A DNA stretch of 64,000 nucleotides from JAPPHA01 sp965220985. Its GTDB lineage: Bacteria > Pseudomonadota > Alphaproteobacteria > Rhodobacterales > Rhodobacteraceae. The notes below the pieces were generated by a model that was given only the letters and a program-made list of their open reading frames with translations, did no database searches and was not told the origin of the DNA. Positions 26,947 through 36,014 of the stretch are shown piece after piece. Both the position numbers and the translations under genes were made by a program. How positions within the stretch are numbered: position 1 is the first letter of the stretch; the number at the start of each line of letters is the position of its first letter. The stretch lies in NCBI GenBank assembly GCA_965220985.1, contig OZ244854.1, positions 1,302,001-1,366,000 of the forward strand. The letters run 5' to 3'.

Positions 26947-29045
26947 TTCGTGATTGTTGAGTGATTCTGTCTGTGGTTTCTTCCTGATCGGCTCTGGCCA
27001 TTCAATACTCGGGGTGGTAGACGGTTCTCCACGGTGATTCGATCAGCTTTGGGACCCCATGATCAGTCTTCGCGACGTTGAAATCCAGCTTGTGCTCACT
27101 CCCGAGGACCGACGTCGCTGGGACGCTCTCGTGCCCGAGCACCATTACCTGCCGTACAGCGGCCTGTTCGGCAAGTCGCTGCGCCACGTCGCGGTTCACG
27201 ACGGGGAGTGGCTGGCGCTCGTCGGCTGGGCCTCCGGCGCCTTCAAGGTCGGGGTGCGCGACCGTTGGATCGGCTGGTCCCGCGCCCAGCAGTTCTCGCG
27301 TCTGCATCTGATCGCCAACAACATTCGCTACGTGCTGCTCGGCGACGACCGGCCCGCCAATCTGGCGTCGCGGGTTCTGGGTCTGAGCCTGCGCCGCCTG
27401 TCGCGCGACATGGAGGCCCTGCACGGCTATCCGGTCTATCTGGCGGAGAGCTTCGTCGATCCGTCGCGGTTTTCCGGCACCTGCTATCGCGCCTCGAACT
27501 GGCAGTCCCTTGGATTCACGCGGGGCTTTTCCCGCGAGCCGGGAGGGTCGGCTCGCTGGCGGCACAACGGTCAGAAGAAGGAGGTCTTCGTGTTCGATCT
27601 GACACGGGATGCACAGAGGCTGCTGTGCGACGACGAGGTTCCCGGTTCCTGCCGGGTCGATGGCGCTGTCGAACTGCCTGACGACGGCACGCTGCGGAGC
27701 CTGCACGACATCTTCGCCCGGATGAAGGACTTCCGCAAGGCGCGAGGTCGGCGCCACAGCCTGGCCTGCTACTTCACCATCATGGCGGCGGCACGGCTGT
27801 GCGGCTTTCGCGGGGTGTCAGCCTTCGGCGAATTCGCCGCGATGCTCAGTCAGGATCAGCTCGAGGCGGTCGGGGCGTTCTGGAGCCCGACGCGCAAGTG
27901 CCACGTGGCGCCCGCAACGTCGACATTCCACTACATCTTGTCGTTGATGCCGCCTGACACACTCGACAATGCGCTCAGAGAATGGATCGAGACACGCAGG
28001 GACGGTGCCAGACCGGTCGCCATCGACGGCAAGAACGTGTGCGGAGCATCGAAGCAGATCGAGAACGAACAGCGGATCATGGTCGCCGCCGTGGAGCATG
28101 GCAGCGGCCTGGTGCTGGGGCAGCTCCAGGTTCCCGACAAGACCAACGAGATCCCCGCCGTGCGACGGCTGGTGGGCGAACTCGACCTCAAGGGACGAAC
28201 GGTGACCATGGACGCGATGCATGTCCAGCAGGAAACGGCGCAGTGCATTCAGGAGGCCGGCGCCAACTATGTCATGACCGCAGTCAAGAAGAACCAGAAG
28301 GCATTGCAGGAGGACATCGCGGCGATCGACTGGTCAAAGGCGCGACACTTCGAAGGCGAATGGGAGAAAGGTCACGGGAGACTGGAGAAGAGAGACTGTG
28401 CGGCGATCGACATCACCGATGAGGAATGGAACGGATTCTGCGATCTCCACGGCCGTCAGCAGGCCTTCCGCATCATCCGCAATCGCGAGACCATCAAGAC
28501 CCGAAAGGCATCCACGCAGATCGTCTACGGCCTCACGTCACTGTCCGCAGAAGAGGCAGGACCCGAAGAGATCGGACAGATTGTCAGGACTCACTGGACG
28601 ATTGAGAATCGCGTCCACTACGTCAGAGATTTTTCATACGACGAGGATCGCTGCCGGGTCCGGGTCAAGAACCTGCCGCGAAACCTTGCGGCACTGTCCA
28701 ACATCGCGATTTCGATCATCCGCATCCATCAACCGCGCGGCTTCGTGCCCACGGCCAATCGCAGCTACGCTTTCAACCCTCAGGATGCACTCGACGCCAT
28801 CATGACCTGATCGCGCCGACGTCCGACGTCGTCAGGAACTCGCACAAACGCGCGTTCTCCGCGCCGCAGGACAGGTGTGACTCCCGACCCCAAAACCGAA
28901 GAATCCAAACCGACAGTTCGGTTGAAACCGGCGCCAACTGCCCGTATCCCTCCAAAATGGCGCATGACGGTTCCTCGAAGACCACGCGTCGCACAGGCCT
29001 TCAGGAGCATCTGCAGCTGAAAAAAAGAACTTTTGAACGTGCCTG
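26913..29045 (+). mobile_element. Insertion sequence, ISAs1-like with DruA-domain transposase
   Basis: 2133 bp, bounded by a perfect 10-bp target duplication. The ends are imperfect inverted repeats: left CAGGGCTAATCAAAAGT (26913-26929), right (read inward) CAGGCACGTTCAAAAGT (29029-29045), 12 of 17 matching including CAGG and TCAAAAGT. One transposase gene fills 27059-28810; 235 bp between its stop and the right end hold no gene. Inserted six codons before the end of livF and 31 bp before the ALDH start, in the same direction as the operon. The intact duplication suggests recent arrival. Confidence 0.92.
27059..28810 (+). CDS. Transposase with N-terminal DruA-like (DUF4338) domain fused to ISAs1-type DDE domain
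   Basis: 583 residues. Residues ~1-180 match the DUF4338/DruA pattern as I know it (EHHYLPYSGLFGKSLRHV, DRWIGWSRAQQFSRLHLIAN, VYLAESFVDPSRFSGTCYRA). DruA is a core part of Druantia anti-phage systems. Residues ~210-583 are an ISAs1-type (H-repeat) transposase: N-terminal associated domain (LACYFTIMAAARLCGFRG), catalytic Asp323 (VAIDGKNV), Asp385 (VTMDAMHVQ) and Glu516 (WTIENRVHYVRDFSYDED). The triad is complete, so the protein is likely active. No other Druantia genes are present, so it is a transposition protein here, not a defence system. The role of the DruA domain in it is unknown. Confidence 0.9.
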   Translation: MISLRDVEIQLVLTPEDRRRWDALVPEHHYLPYSGLFGKSLRHVAVHDGEWLALVGWASGAFKVGVRDRWIGWSRAQQFSRLHLIANNIRYVLLGDDRPANLASRVLGLSLRRLSRDMEALHGYPVYLAESFVDPSRFSGTCYRASNWQSLGFTRGFSREPGGSARWRHNGQKKEVFVFDLTRDAQRLLCDDEVPGSCRVDGAVELPDDGTLRSLHDIFARMKDFRKARGRRHSLACYFTIMAAARLCGFRGVSAFGEFAAMLSQDQLEAVGAFWSPTRKCHVAPATSTFHYILSLMPPDTLDNALREWIETRRDGARPVAIDGKNVCGASKQIENEQRIMVAAVEHGSGLVLGQLQVPDKTNEIPAVRRLVGELDLKGRTVTMDAMHVQQETAQCIQEAGANYVMTAVKKNQKALQEDIAAIDWSKARHFEGEWEKGHGRLEKRDCAAIDITDEEWNGFCDLHGRQQAFRIIRNRETIKTRKASTQIVYGLTSLSAEEAGPEEIGQIVRTHWTIENRVHYVRDFSYDEDRCRVRVKNLPRNLAALSNIAISIIRIHQPRGFVPTANRSYAFNPQDALDAIMT

Positions 29046-29055
29046 GACCCTCAGG
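29046..29055. repeat. Right target-site duplication of the DruA/ISAs1-type element
   Basis: Second copy of GACCCTCAGG, followed by the original end of livF (AGAATTCGAAAGGAACTGA to 29074). Confidence 0.9.
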
Positions 29056-29075
29056 AGAATTCGAAAGGAACTGAC

Positions 29076-30551
29076 ATGCTTGACAACCCTGTGCCCTCGC
29101 CAAGGATAAAGGGCATCTATGTCGGTGGTGACTGGCAACAGACCAGCCATCGGTTCGAAGACATCAACCCGTCGGATGGAAGCGTTTGGGCACATGTTCC
29201 GGATGCGGGCGCCAGCGAAATGCGACAGGCGATCGAGGCGGCGCATGACGCGTTTCCGGCGTGGTCGTCGCGGCCGTTCCACGAACGGGTGAAGGTGCTG
29301 CTTCGGATTGCCGATGTCTGGGACAGCCGCCGAGCCGATTTCGTCAATGCGGTCCGGTTCGAAGGTGGCGGGTTCCTCGGCAAGTGCGAGTTCGAGGCGG
29401 GATACGTGTCAGAGGTTTTCCGGGCCGCTGCCGGGTCATGCTACGCACCGATTGGAGAACTGATGCCATCGGAACACGGCAAGATCTCCACGGCGGTTCG
29501 ATCGCCGCTCGGTGTTGTCGGGGTGATCTCGCCCTGGAACGTGCCGGGCATCTTGAGTTCTCGTGGACTCGCCTTCCCGCTGGCGGTCGGCAACACCATC
29601 GTCCTCAAGCCGTCGGAGGACACGCCGTACGCCGGGGGACTGTTCTTCGCCGAGGTTCTCGAGGAAGCCGGCGTGCCGCCCGGGGCCTTCAACGTCGTGA
29701 CCTGCTCGCGAGATCGCGTGGCAGAAGTCGGTGACGAGATGGTCGACAACCCCTTGGTCAAGGGAATTTCCTTCACGGGCTCGACCGCAGTCGGTCGCAG
29801 GATTGCGGCCAAGTGCGGGGCGCATCTGAAAAAATGCTGCGTTGAACTCGGCGGCAAGGACAGCCTGATCGTCCTCGACGACGCCGATCTCGAACGGGCG
29901 ACGGCGGCCGCAAGTTTCGGCGCTTTCATGCACCAGGGCCAGATCTGCATGAGTGCCGAGAAGGTCCTGGTTCACAAGGACGTCTATCCGGACTTCCTGC
30001 GGAGGTTCGTCGAACGCGCGGGCAAGATCAGGACAGGCAACGTCGCCGATCGTGCCAACGTCAACGGACCGTTGATCAATGATCGACAGGCCAACCGGGT
30101 CCGAAACCAGATCGAGGACGCAACCGCGAGGGGCGCAAAAGTCGCCTTGGGCGGCGGCGTCAACGGGCGATTTGTCGAGCCGACCATCCTGACCCACGTG
30201 ACGCCGGAAATGGAGGTTTGGCAGAACGAGACATTCGGCCCGGTGGTTGTGGTCGCGCCGTTCGAGACCGACGACGATGCCGTGACCCTCGCCAATGACA
30301 CCGAATACGGGCTGAGCAGCGGAATCATCACCCAGGACGAACAACGGGCGCTCGACATGGCTCGCCGTCTCGAGACAGGCATGTGCCACGTCAACTGCTC
30401 GCCGATCAATGACGAGCCGCATGTCCCGTTCGGCGGCACCAAGGCCAGCGGGGTTGGGCGACACGGCGGCAGGTGGTCGATCGAGACCTTCACCGAGACT
30501 CGCTGGATCACGCTGGACAGGGGAGGCCGGCCGTTCCCGCCGGTGTTCTGA
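29076..30551 (+). CDS. Aldehyde dehydrogenase family protein
   Basis: 491 residues, NAD(P)-dependent. Active-site features: SPWNVPG, TGSTAVGRRIAAKC, VELGGKDSLIVLDDADLE (general-base Glu), and the catalytic Cys in HQGQICMSAEKV. NETFGPVVVVAPFE closes the C-domain. AAAGGAA before the ATG lies in the former end of livF. Before the IS arrived, livF ended one base ahead of this start, so the gene belonged to the liv operon. It now depends on read-through or a promoter in the element. It probably oxidises an aldehyde made from the imported compound. Confidence 0.92.
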   Translation: MLDNPVPSPRIKGIYVGGDWQQTSHRFEDINPSDGSVWAHVPDAGASEMRQAIEAAHDAFPAWSSRPFHERVKVLLRIADVWDSRRADFVNAVRFEGGGFLGKCEFEAGYVSEVFRAAAGSCYAPIGELMPSEHGKISTAVRSPLGVVGVISPWNVPGILSSRGLAFPLAVGNTIVLKPSEDTPYAGGLFFAEVLEEAGVPPGAFNVVTCSRDRVAEVGDEMVDNPLVKGISFTGSTAVGRRIAAKCGAHLKKCCVELGGKDSLIVLDDADLERATAAASFGAFMHQGQICMSAEKVLVHKDVYPDFLRRFVERAGKIRTGNVADRANVNGPLINDRQANRVRNQIEDATARGAKVALGGGVNGRFVEPTILTHVTPEMEVWQNETFGPVVVVAPFETDDDAVTLANDTEYGLSSGIITQDEQRALDMARRLETGMCHVNCSPINDEPHVPFGGTKASGVGRHGGRWSIETFTETRWITLDRGGRPFPPVF

Positions 30552-30553
30552 TC

Positions 30554-31342
30554 ATGCAGGGGTTGCTCACCGACAAACGCATCGTTGTCACCGGCTCCTC
30601 GTCGGGGATCGGCTACGAGATATCGCGGTTCCTCAGGGCCCAGGGCGCAGAGGTCCTGGGTGTCGACCACAACCGGAACTTCGACAATCTGGAGGAGTTC
30701 TATCGGGCCGATCTGAGCGACGGTCCGACGATCGAGGCGCTGGTCGATGTCCTGCCCGAGGGAATCGACGGGCTGGTGAACAACGCCGGGCTGCCGCCGA
30801 CGAGGCCGGCGCGACAGGTGCTCGCGGTCAACCTCGTGGGGCTCAAGCATCTCACGGAGTTGCTGATTTCGAAACTCAATGACAATGCATCGATCGTCAA
30901 TCTCGCCTCGCTTGCAGGAATCGGATGGCCGCAGGCGGTCGATGCGATCAAGGCCAGCGAAACGCTGGACTTCGACGGGATCGATGCCTTTGTCGAACGT
31001 TGGCAGGTTTCCAGCGAGGGCGGTCGCAGCTACTTCTTTTCGAAGGAGGCGGTGGTCGTCTGGACGATGAAAAACCGCTGGAGGTGGCGAGATCGCGGAA
31101 TCCGCATCAACGCGGTCAGCCCGGGTCCCGTGGAGACGCCGATCTACGGCGATTTTCGCAAGACGCTCGGCGCGCGCGCCGACGAGGATGCCAGGGTGAT
31201 GGATCGCCCCGGCCGGCCGCCCGACATCGCTCCGGTGGTTGCATTCCTGCTCAGCGAACACAGCGCCTGGATCCGAGGCACCAACATCCCCGTCGACGGG
31301 GGCATGTCATCAAACATACTGTGCGAGATGCACGGATTGTAG
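30554..31342 (+). CDS. Short-chain dehydrogenase/reductase
   Basis: 262 residues from the ATG at 30554, 2 bp after the ALDH stop. Rossmann motif TGSSSGIGYE, NNAG motif (LVNNAGLPPT), Ser in VNLASLAGIGWP, and the catalytic YFFSK pair. PGPVETPIYGDF follows. The spacer before the Tyr is long, and the pattern recalls 3-alpha-HSD/CPR-like SDRs. With ALDH it would form a two-step alcohol-aldehyde-acid oxidation; the substrate is unknown. Confidence 0.88.
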   Translation: MQGLLTDKRIVVTGSSSGIGYEISRFLRAQGAEVLGVDHNRNFDNLEEFYRADLSDGPTIEALVDVLPEGIDGLVNNAGLPPTRPARQVLAVNLVGLKHLTELLISKLNDNASIVNLASLAGIGWPQAVDAIKASETLDFDGIDAFVERWQVSSEGGRSYFFSKEAVVVWTMKNRWRWRDRGIRINAVSPGPVETPIYGDFRKTLGARADEDARVMDRPGRPPDIAPVVAFLLSEHSAWIRGTNIPVDGGMSSNILCEMHGL

Positions 31343-31359
31343 GGAGGGAGTACGTAGGA

Positions 31360-32886
31360 ATGGAAACCGTTGGCTGGATTGTCCTGATACTTGCCCTGCT
31401 GGCGATCGCGATCGCCATCCTGGGCTGGTTTTACAAACGCGCGTCGAACGACGTCGCCCTCGTTCGGACCGGGCTCGGCGGACGCCGGGTGGTGATCGAA
31501 GGCGGCGTGCTGGTCGTGCCGTATTTTCACGAGGTGAGCCGGGTCAACATGGCGACGCTGCGCCTGGACATCGATCAGCGCGGCGACACCTCGCTGATCA
31601 CGCAGGATCGCCTTCGGGTCGATGTCGGCGCCGAATTCCACGTCTCGGTCGTGCCCGAGACGGAGGCGATCGCGAGAGCCGCACAGACGCTCGGCAAGCG
31701 AACCTTTCGCCAGGAAGATTTGCGCGACCTCTTCGACGGGATGATGGTCGACGCCCTGAGATCGGTGGCGGCCAGCGTGACCATGGACGAGTTGCACGAG
31801 AACCGCGGGTCATATGTCGAAAAGGTACGAGAGATTCTGGAAGGACCGCTGGAACGCTACGGTCTGCGGCTCGACAGCGTTTCGCTCACCGCGCTGGACC
31901 AGACGCCTTTTGCCGCACTGGACGAGAACAATGCCTTCAATGCCGTCGGCATGCGCAAGCTCGCCGAGGTCGTGGCCAGATCCAAGAAGGAACGCGCGGA
32001 GATCGATGCCGAGAGCGAGGTCAGCGTGCGCCGCGCTGCCATGGAGGCGTCGCTCAAGCGGCTGGAAATCGAACTCGAAGAGCGGCGCGCGGAAATCGCG
32101 CAGCAGCAGGAGATCGAAACCTTGTCAGCTGCGCAGATCGCCGAAGTGGCCCAACGAAACGCCGAGGGCGAACTCACGGCAGCCCGCGCCCGGATTCACA
32201 TGGAGACCGGGATCCGGACGGCAGAGGTGGAACGCGAACAGGCGCTGTCGATTGCCGAACAGGAACGCCAGATCGCAGTTTTTGCGAAGAGCCAGGACGA
32301 AAACCGGTCGCGGGCCGAAGCCGACATGGCCCGGGCGAGAGCTGTCGAGGCTGCCGAAGCCGTTGAAACGGCGCGGGCAGTTGCGGAAGCCAGACGTCGC
32401 GCAGAGCTTGCAAGGATCTCAGCAGAAACCGAGGCAGGTGCGGAAGCGGCACGCGCAGCCATCGCGGCTGAATCGGCACGGGCCACGGCTGCAGATGAGG
32501 CGGCAGCGCGGCGTGAGGCGGCAGAAGCTGCGCGAGATGTTGGCCTTGCCGAGGCCGAGGTCGAAGAGGCCCGGAACAACGCGCGGAACATTCGCTCCGA
32601 GCACATCGTGGCTATGGACATCGAAAAGGCCCGTCTCGAGGCGCTGCCTGGAATCCTGTCCGAAATGGTCAAGCCGGCCGAAAAGATCAGTTCGATCAAC
32701 GTCAACCACCTCTCAGGCGGATTTGGCGGATCGGGGGGCGACGGCTCGTCGCGCCACGTGATGGGTTCGGTTGTCGAGTCGATCATGGAGCTCGCCGTTC
32801 ACCTTCCGCTGCTCAAGAAAATCGGCGAGCAGATGGGCGTCGCGCTCGATGACCAGAAAGGGAAGGAAAAGTCGGATCGGGAGTGA
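31360..32886 (+). CDS. Flotillin/SPFH-domain membrane protein
   Basis: 508 residues from the ATG at 31360; a longer frame reads back into the SDR gene and is not real. N-terminal membrane helix (VGWIVLILALLAIAIAILGW), SPFH/band-7 domain (about 30-200, ASNDVALVRTGLGGRRVVIEGG), then a very long Ala/Glu/Arg-rich coiled coil (about 200-440), and a Gly-rich tail (GGFGGSGGDGSS). Flotillins organise membrane microdomains and the assembly of transporters. It ends the liv-ALDH-SDR run with 17-bp spacing, so a link to that transporter is possible but unproven. Confidence 0.88.
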   Translation: METVGWIVLILALLAIAIAILGWFYKRASNDVALVRTGLGGRRVVIEGGVLVVPYFHEVSRVNMATLRLDIDQRGDTSLITQDRLRVDVGAEFHVSVVPETEAIARAAQTLGKRTFRQEDLRDLFDGMMVDALRSVAASVTMDELHENRGSYVEKVREILEGPLERYGLRLDSVSLTALDQTPFAALDENNAFNAVGMRKLAEVVARSKKERAEIDAESEVSVRRAAMEASLKRLEIELEERRAEIAQQQEIETLSAAQIAEVAQRNAEGELTAARARIHMETGIRTAEVEREQALSIAEQERQIAVFAKSQDENRSRAEADMARARAVEAAEAVETARAVAEARRRAELARISAETEAGAEAARAAIAAESARATAADEAAARREAAEAARDVGLAEAEVEEARNNARNIRSEHIVAMDIEKARLEALPGILSEMVKPAEKISSINVNHLSGGFGGSGGDGSSRHVMGSVVESIMELAVHLPLLKKIGEQMGVALDDQKGKEKSDRE

Positions 32887-33102
32887 TGGGGGCGATTGTC
32901 ACCGCCTGTGCGGTCCGTTCAGATGGCCCAATGATCACATTCAGTGACCTGCATGACAATTTCGGCCCGAAGGTCCTGTTCGTGCCACGCAGGGTCGATC
33001 AACCTTTCGATTAGCGGCCCCGGAAATCGCGCTGGTCGGCGGCGATGCGAGTGCCGTGCATCCCCGGGTCAAGGTGATCTGGATGCGCCTGAGGGCAGCC
33101 GT

Positions 33103-33759
33103 TCAGATGATTTCGCAGATGTCGTCGAAGGCGAAACGCGGGAGTTTCTGAAACAGCGCGGTTTCGTCGGCGTAGCCCAGGTTGCACAGGAAGTTGGACT
33201 TCCAGCCCGATTCCGCAAAGAACTCCTCGTCGACCGCCGCATTCGAGAACCCGGACATGGCGCCCACATCGAGGCCCATCGCCCGCGCGGCGACAATGAA
33301 ATAGCCGCCCTGAAGCGTCGCGTTGCGAAATGCGGTCTGTTCCGCATGGGCAGGATTCTTCTCGAAGAACGATCTGCGGTCGTCATGGGGAAACAGGAAA
33401 TCGAGTCGCTGCCAGTAAAGGGGATCCCATGCGACGATTGCCGTCACGGGGGCCGTCATCATCTTGTTGAGATTCGTGGGACTCACGCACTTCGAAAGAC
33501 GCGTCTTCGCGTCCGAACTCCGCACGAACACGAACCGCGCCGGGCAGGTGTTCATGCTCGTTGGGCCGGCAATGGTGAGCGCGAAGATCTCCTGGAGCAG
33601 TTCATCGGGCACCGGTCGGTCGGTCCAGGCATAGTGCGAGCGTGCCTCGCGCAGGATCAGGTCGATCGCGTCATCGCCGAGACGAGCGATCCGGGATCGC
33701 AAGTCTCGAATGGCCTTCTGCGCTGCGGCAGGTGTTCCGCTCTGCGGTTGCGTGTCCAT
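33103..33759 (-). CDS. Nitroreductase-family, malonic semialdehyde reductase (RutE)-like
   Basis: 218 residues. FMN-dependent nitroreductase fold matching the RutE/HadB branch: REARSHYAWTDRPVPDELL, GPTSMNTCPARFVFVRS, NKMMTAPVTAIVAWDPLYW, TAFRNATLQGGYFIVAARA, MSGFSNAAVDEEFF. RutE reduces malonic semialdehyde to 3-hydroxypropionate in pyrimidine breakdown. No other rut genes are here. It has ~20 extra residues at the N-terminus (MDTQPQSGTPAAAQ) compared with RutE. Confidence 0.85.
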   Translation of the reverse strand: MDTQPQSGTPAAAQKAIRDLRSRIARLGDDAIDLILREARSHYAWTDRPVPDELLQEIFALTIAGPTSMNTCPARFVFVRSSDAKTRLSKCVSPTNLNKMMTAPVTAIVAWDPLYWQRLDFLFPHDDRRSFFEKNPAHAEQTAFRNATLQGGYFIVAARAMGLDVGAMSGFSNAAVDEEFFAESGWKSNFLCNLGYADETALFQKLPRFAFDDICEII

Positions 33760-34252
33760 CTTGTCGTTGTCCTTTCGCCGAACATCCGGTCTCTCGCGAA
33801 GGCGAAACGGCCGGCACGATTCAGCGGCCAGTCGTTCTCGTGCAAGGTGGTCTCGCCTTGCCCGGCCGGGCGGAGAAGAGACCGGTTTCCGTTTTCAGTG
33901 CCTTGATGCGTTTCAATCGTGATCTGTGTGGCGCATCAAGGACCCGCAAACGCGAACGAGATCCGGGCGCATTGACAGACGACCAGATCATGATCGGGGA
34001 TTTCACGTGCACGAGACGTTCGAAGCCGCCACGAGGTCCGATCATAAGTCCGGAATCGCCCGGACGCAATTCGCGGAAATGTCAGGCACGGGCGGTGGAG
34101 CCGACCGGCGTCGGCGAGTCCCGGCACATCGAACCTGCCAGGAGGAACTCGTTGTTGACTTCGAATTTTCCACTGCGTTGAATGCCAACTACGTCACGAC
34201 AGCCCCTGTCGTTGCGACCGTGTCTGTGATTGCCGTTGCGGGGGAGGACATC
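33760..34252. other. Divergent intergenic region, no gene recognised
   Basis: About 490 bp between the RutE-like and YciI-like genes. A frame continuous with the latter extends back to 33926, but its upstream part lacks family sequence, and GGGGAGGA at 34241-34248 marks the start at 34253. Confidence 0.5.
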
Positions 34253-34639
34253 ATGCCGTCATGGGAAGCCTACAGGGAGGCGGCACGCGCGCGCGGTTCC
34301 CTGGCATTCGAGCTCTATGTCGTTCTGACCATACCTGTCGCGACACAGGAGGAACTCAAGGCCTGTCTGCCCGAGCACCTGGACTATCAACGCCAACTCG
34401 AGAACGAAGGATCGCTCGCGTTTGCGGGACCTTTGTCTGACGAGTCCGGAACCGAGATGCACGGCATGGGTCTGATCATCTACCGCGCCGGGTCATTCGA
34501 GCAGGCCCGCGACCTTGCGGACAACGATCCGATGCACGAGCGCGGCGTGCGCACCTACACCTTGCGAAAGTGGATGGTCAACGAGGGGCAGGTCTCCTTG
34601 ACGGCTCGGCTGTCTGCCCAGTCGGTCGCCCTTCGCTGA
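34253..34639 (+). CDS. YciI-like protein
   Basis: 128 residues from the ATG at 34253 (strong GGGGAGGA upstream). YciI/ferredoxin-like alpha-beta fold of the kind MPSWEAYREAARARGSLAFELYV with HLDYQRQLENEGSLAFAGPLSDE and LADNDPMHERGVRTYTLRKW; the conserved His of HLDYQ and the Asp-Pro pair of the family are present. YciI-like proteins are small dimeric enzymes or sensors of unclear function. Possibly transcribed with the SDR that follows 187 bp later. Confidence 0.8.
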   Translation: MPSWEAYREAARARGSLAFELYVVLTIPVATQEELKACLPEHLDYQRQLENEGSLAFAGPLSDESGTEMHGMGLIIYRAGSFEQARDLADNDPMHERGVRTYTLRKWMVNEGQVSLTARLSAQSVALR

Positions 34640-34826
34640 TCGATGCGCGAAAAGGACCGGGACTCAGGGCAATGCCAATTCTCCCGACAGTGCGGACGAA
34701 GAGCCTGATCCACGTGAATCTCGCACCGATCGACATGAAGGTGGCCATTCGTCATGCTGCAACCATTGCCACCCCGTGCTTGTCCCGGAGACGGTCGGTG
34801 CAAAGTCCGACCCTCGGAGCGCTGAA

Positions 34827-35594
34827 GTGACCATCGACCCCGCACCGACGTGCCTTGCCGGCAAAACCTGTCTTGTCACCGGTGCCAACGGGGGCATCGG
34901 TCAGGCCACAGCCGAACATTTCGCGGCTCTCGGGGCGCAGGTTTTGACAACAGATCTGGGTGATCGGTTCCAAGGCGACTGCGCGACTTCGCACCGGGCG
35001 TTTGACCTGCTGACAGCAGACGGATTGCAGGCGTGCACCGACTGGATCGCGAACGCGACACCGGATATCCTCTTCAACAATGCGGCGGTCTTTGATCTTG
35101 GCAGCGTGCTCGATGCCGATCTTGCGCAGTTCGATCGGCTTTTCGGCATCAACGTGAGAGCGATGTACGCCGTGATGCAGGCGGCGGCGAAGGGCATGAT
35201 CGCGCAGGGGAAACCCGGGTCGATCATCAATCTTGCAAGCCAGGCAGGGCATCGGGGCGAGGCGCTGGTCGCTCACTACTGCGCAACGAAGGCGGCCGTC
35301 ATCAGCTACACACAATCTGCCGCTCTTGCTCTTGCTCCCCATGGCATCCGGGTCAACGCGATCTCGCCAGGCGTCATCGACACGCCGATGTGGGAGACGG
35401 TCGACAGGCTCTTTGCCGCCGAGGAAAACAAGGAAATCGGGCAGAAAAAGCGTGAAGTCGGCGAGGCCGTTCCGCTCGGCTACATGGGACGACCGGTCGA
35501 TGTTGCACGGGTTGCCGTGTTCCTGGCTTCCGATCAGTCGCAATACATGACCGCACAGACGATCGGCGTCGATGGCGGCAATGTGCTGAGGTGA
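34827..35594 (+). CDS. SDR, sorbitol/galactitol dehydrogenase (SmoS)-like
   Basis: 255 residues from a GTG at 34827 with GGAG 7 nt before it; a GTG at 34776 is in frame without such a site. Rossmann motif TGANGGIGQA, NNAAVFD, Ser in NLASQAGHRGEALV, catalytic YCATK, and SPGVIDTPMWETVD. The GEAVPLGYMGRPVDV and VDGGNVLR end closely recalls rhizobial SmoS polyol dehydrogenases, which oxidise sorbitol or galactitol to the ketose. The exact polyol cannot be read from sequence. Confidence 0.85.
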   Translation: MTIDPAPTCLAGKTCLVTGANGGIGQATAEHFAALGAQVLTTDLGDRFQGDCATSHRAFDLLTADGLQACTDWIANATPDILFNNAAVFDLGSVLDADLAQFDRLFGINVRAMYAVMQAAAKGMIAQGKPGSIINLASQAGHRGEALVAHYCATKAAVISYTQSAALALAPHGIRVNAISPGVIDTPMWETVDRLFAAEENKEIGQKKREVGEAVPLGYMGRPVDVARVAVFLASDQSQYMTAQTIGVDGGNVLR

Positions 35595-36014
35595 CGGCAC
35601 CTCGTCTTTGACAAAGCCTGGGTTGGAGTACGTTGATCGTTCGACAGAGGCGGTCAGGATCCGCAAACATGTTTGGCCGACCCGATTGTGCAGGTGACAA
35701 AGTCCTCCCAGGCACGAACTTCATCTGATCACGGCGATGGCCGGCGAGGACTCCGTCGGAGACCGCATCGGCGATTTCGCTCCTTGCCGCTGTTCCGCAA
35801 CGGACCCACTCTCGCGCACAGCTGGGTGAAAGATGACGTGACCCAACCCCAACGGTCCCGACAGCCTTCCCGCGGGATTTCCGCAAGACGACCGGCGAGA
35901 ATTTCGTGGACCTTGTCAATCGTGTTCGCAACAGGCGGGCGACTCAGGTCGGCATGCAGCTACCGATGGTGTTGCAAGTTGCATCCTGCAGCACGGCAGG
36001 CACCAGTTCGAATT
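35595..36014. other. Intergenic, possibly decayed
   Basis: 420 bp downstream of the antitoxin-like gene (minus strand). A short frame MKFELVPAVLQDATC... starts in the antitoxin stop (TCATGA) but stops after about 24 codons. No complete toxin was found. Confidence 0.4.

Noticed and set aside
26947..29045. Druantia anti-phage system
   Set aside because: Only the DruA-like domain is present and it is part of a transposase with IS ends; no DruB-DruE genes lie nearby.
30925..31359. Upstream extension of the flotillin frame
   Set aside because: It reads through the SDR gene in another frame; the membrane helix starts at 31360.
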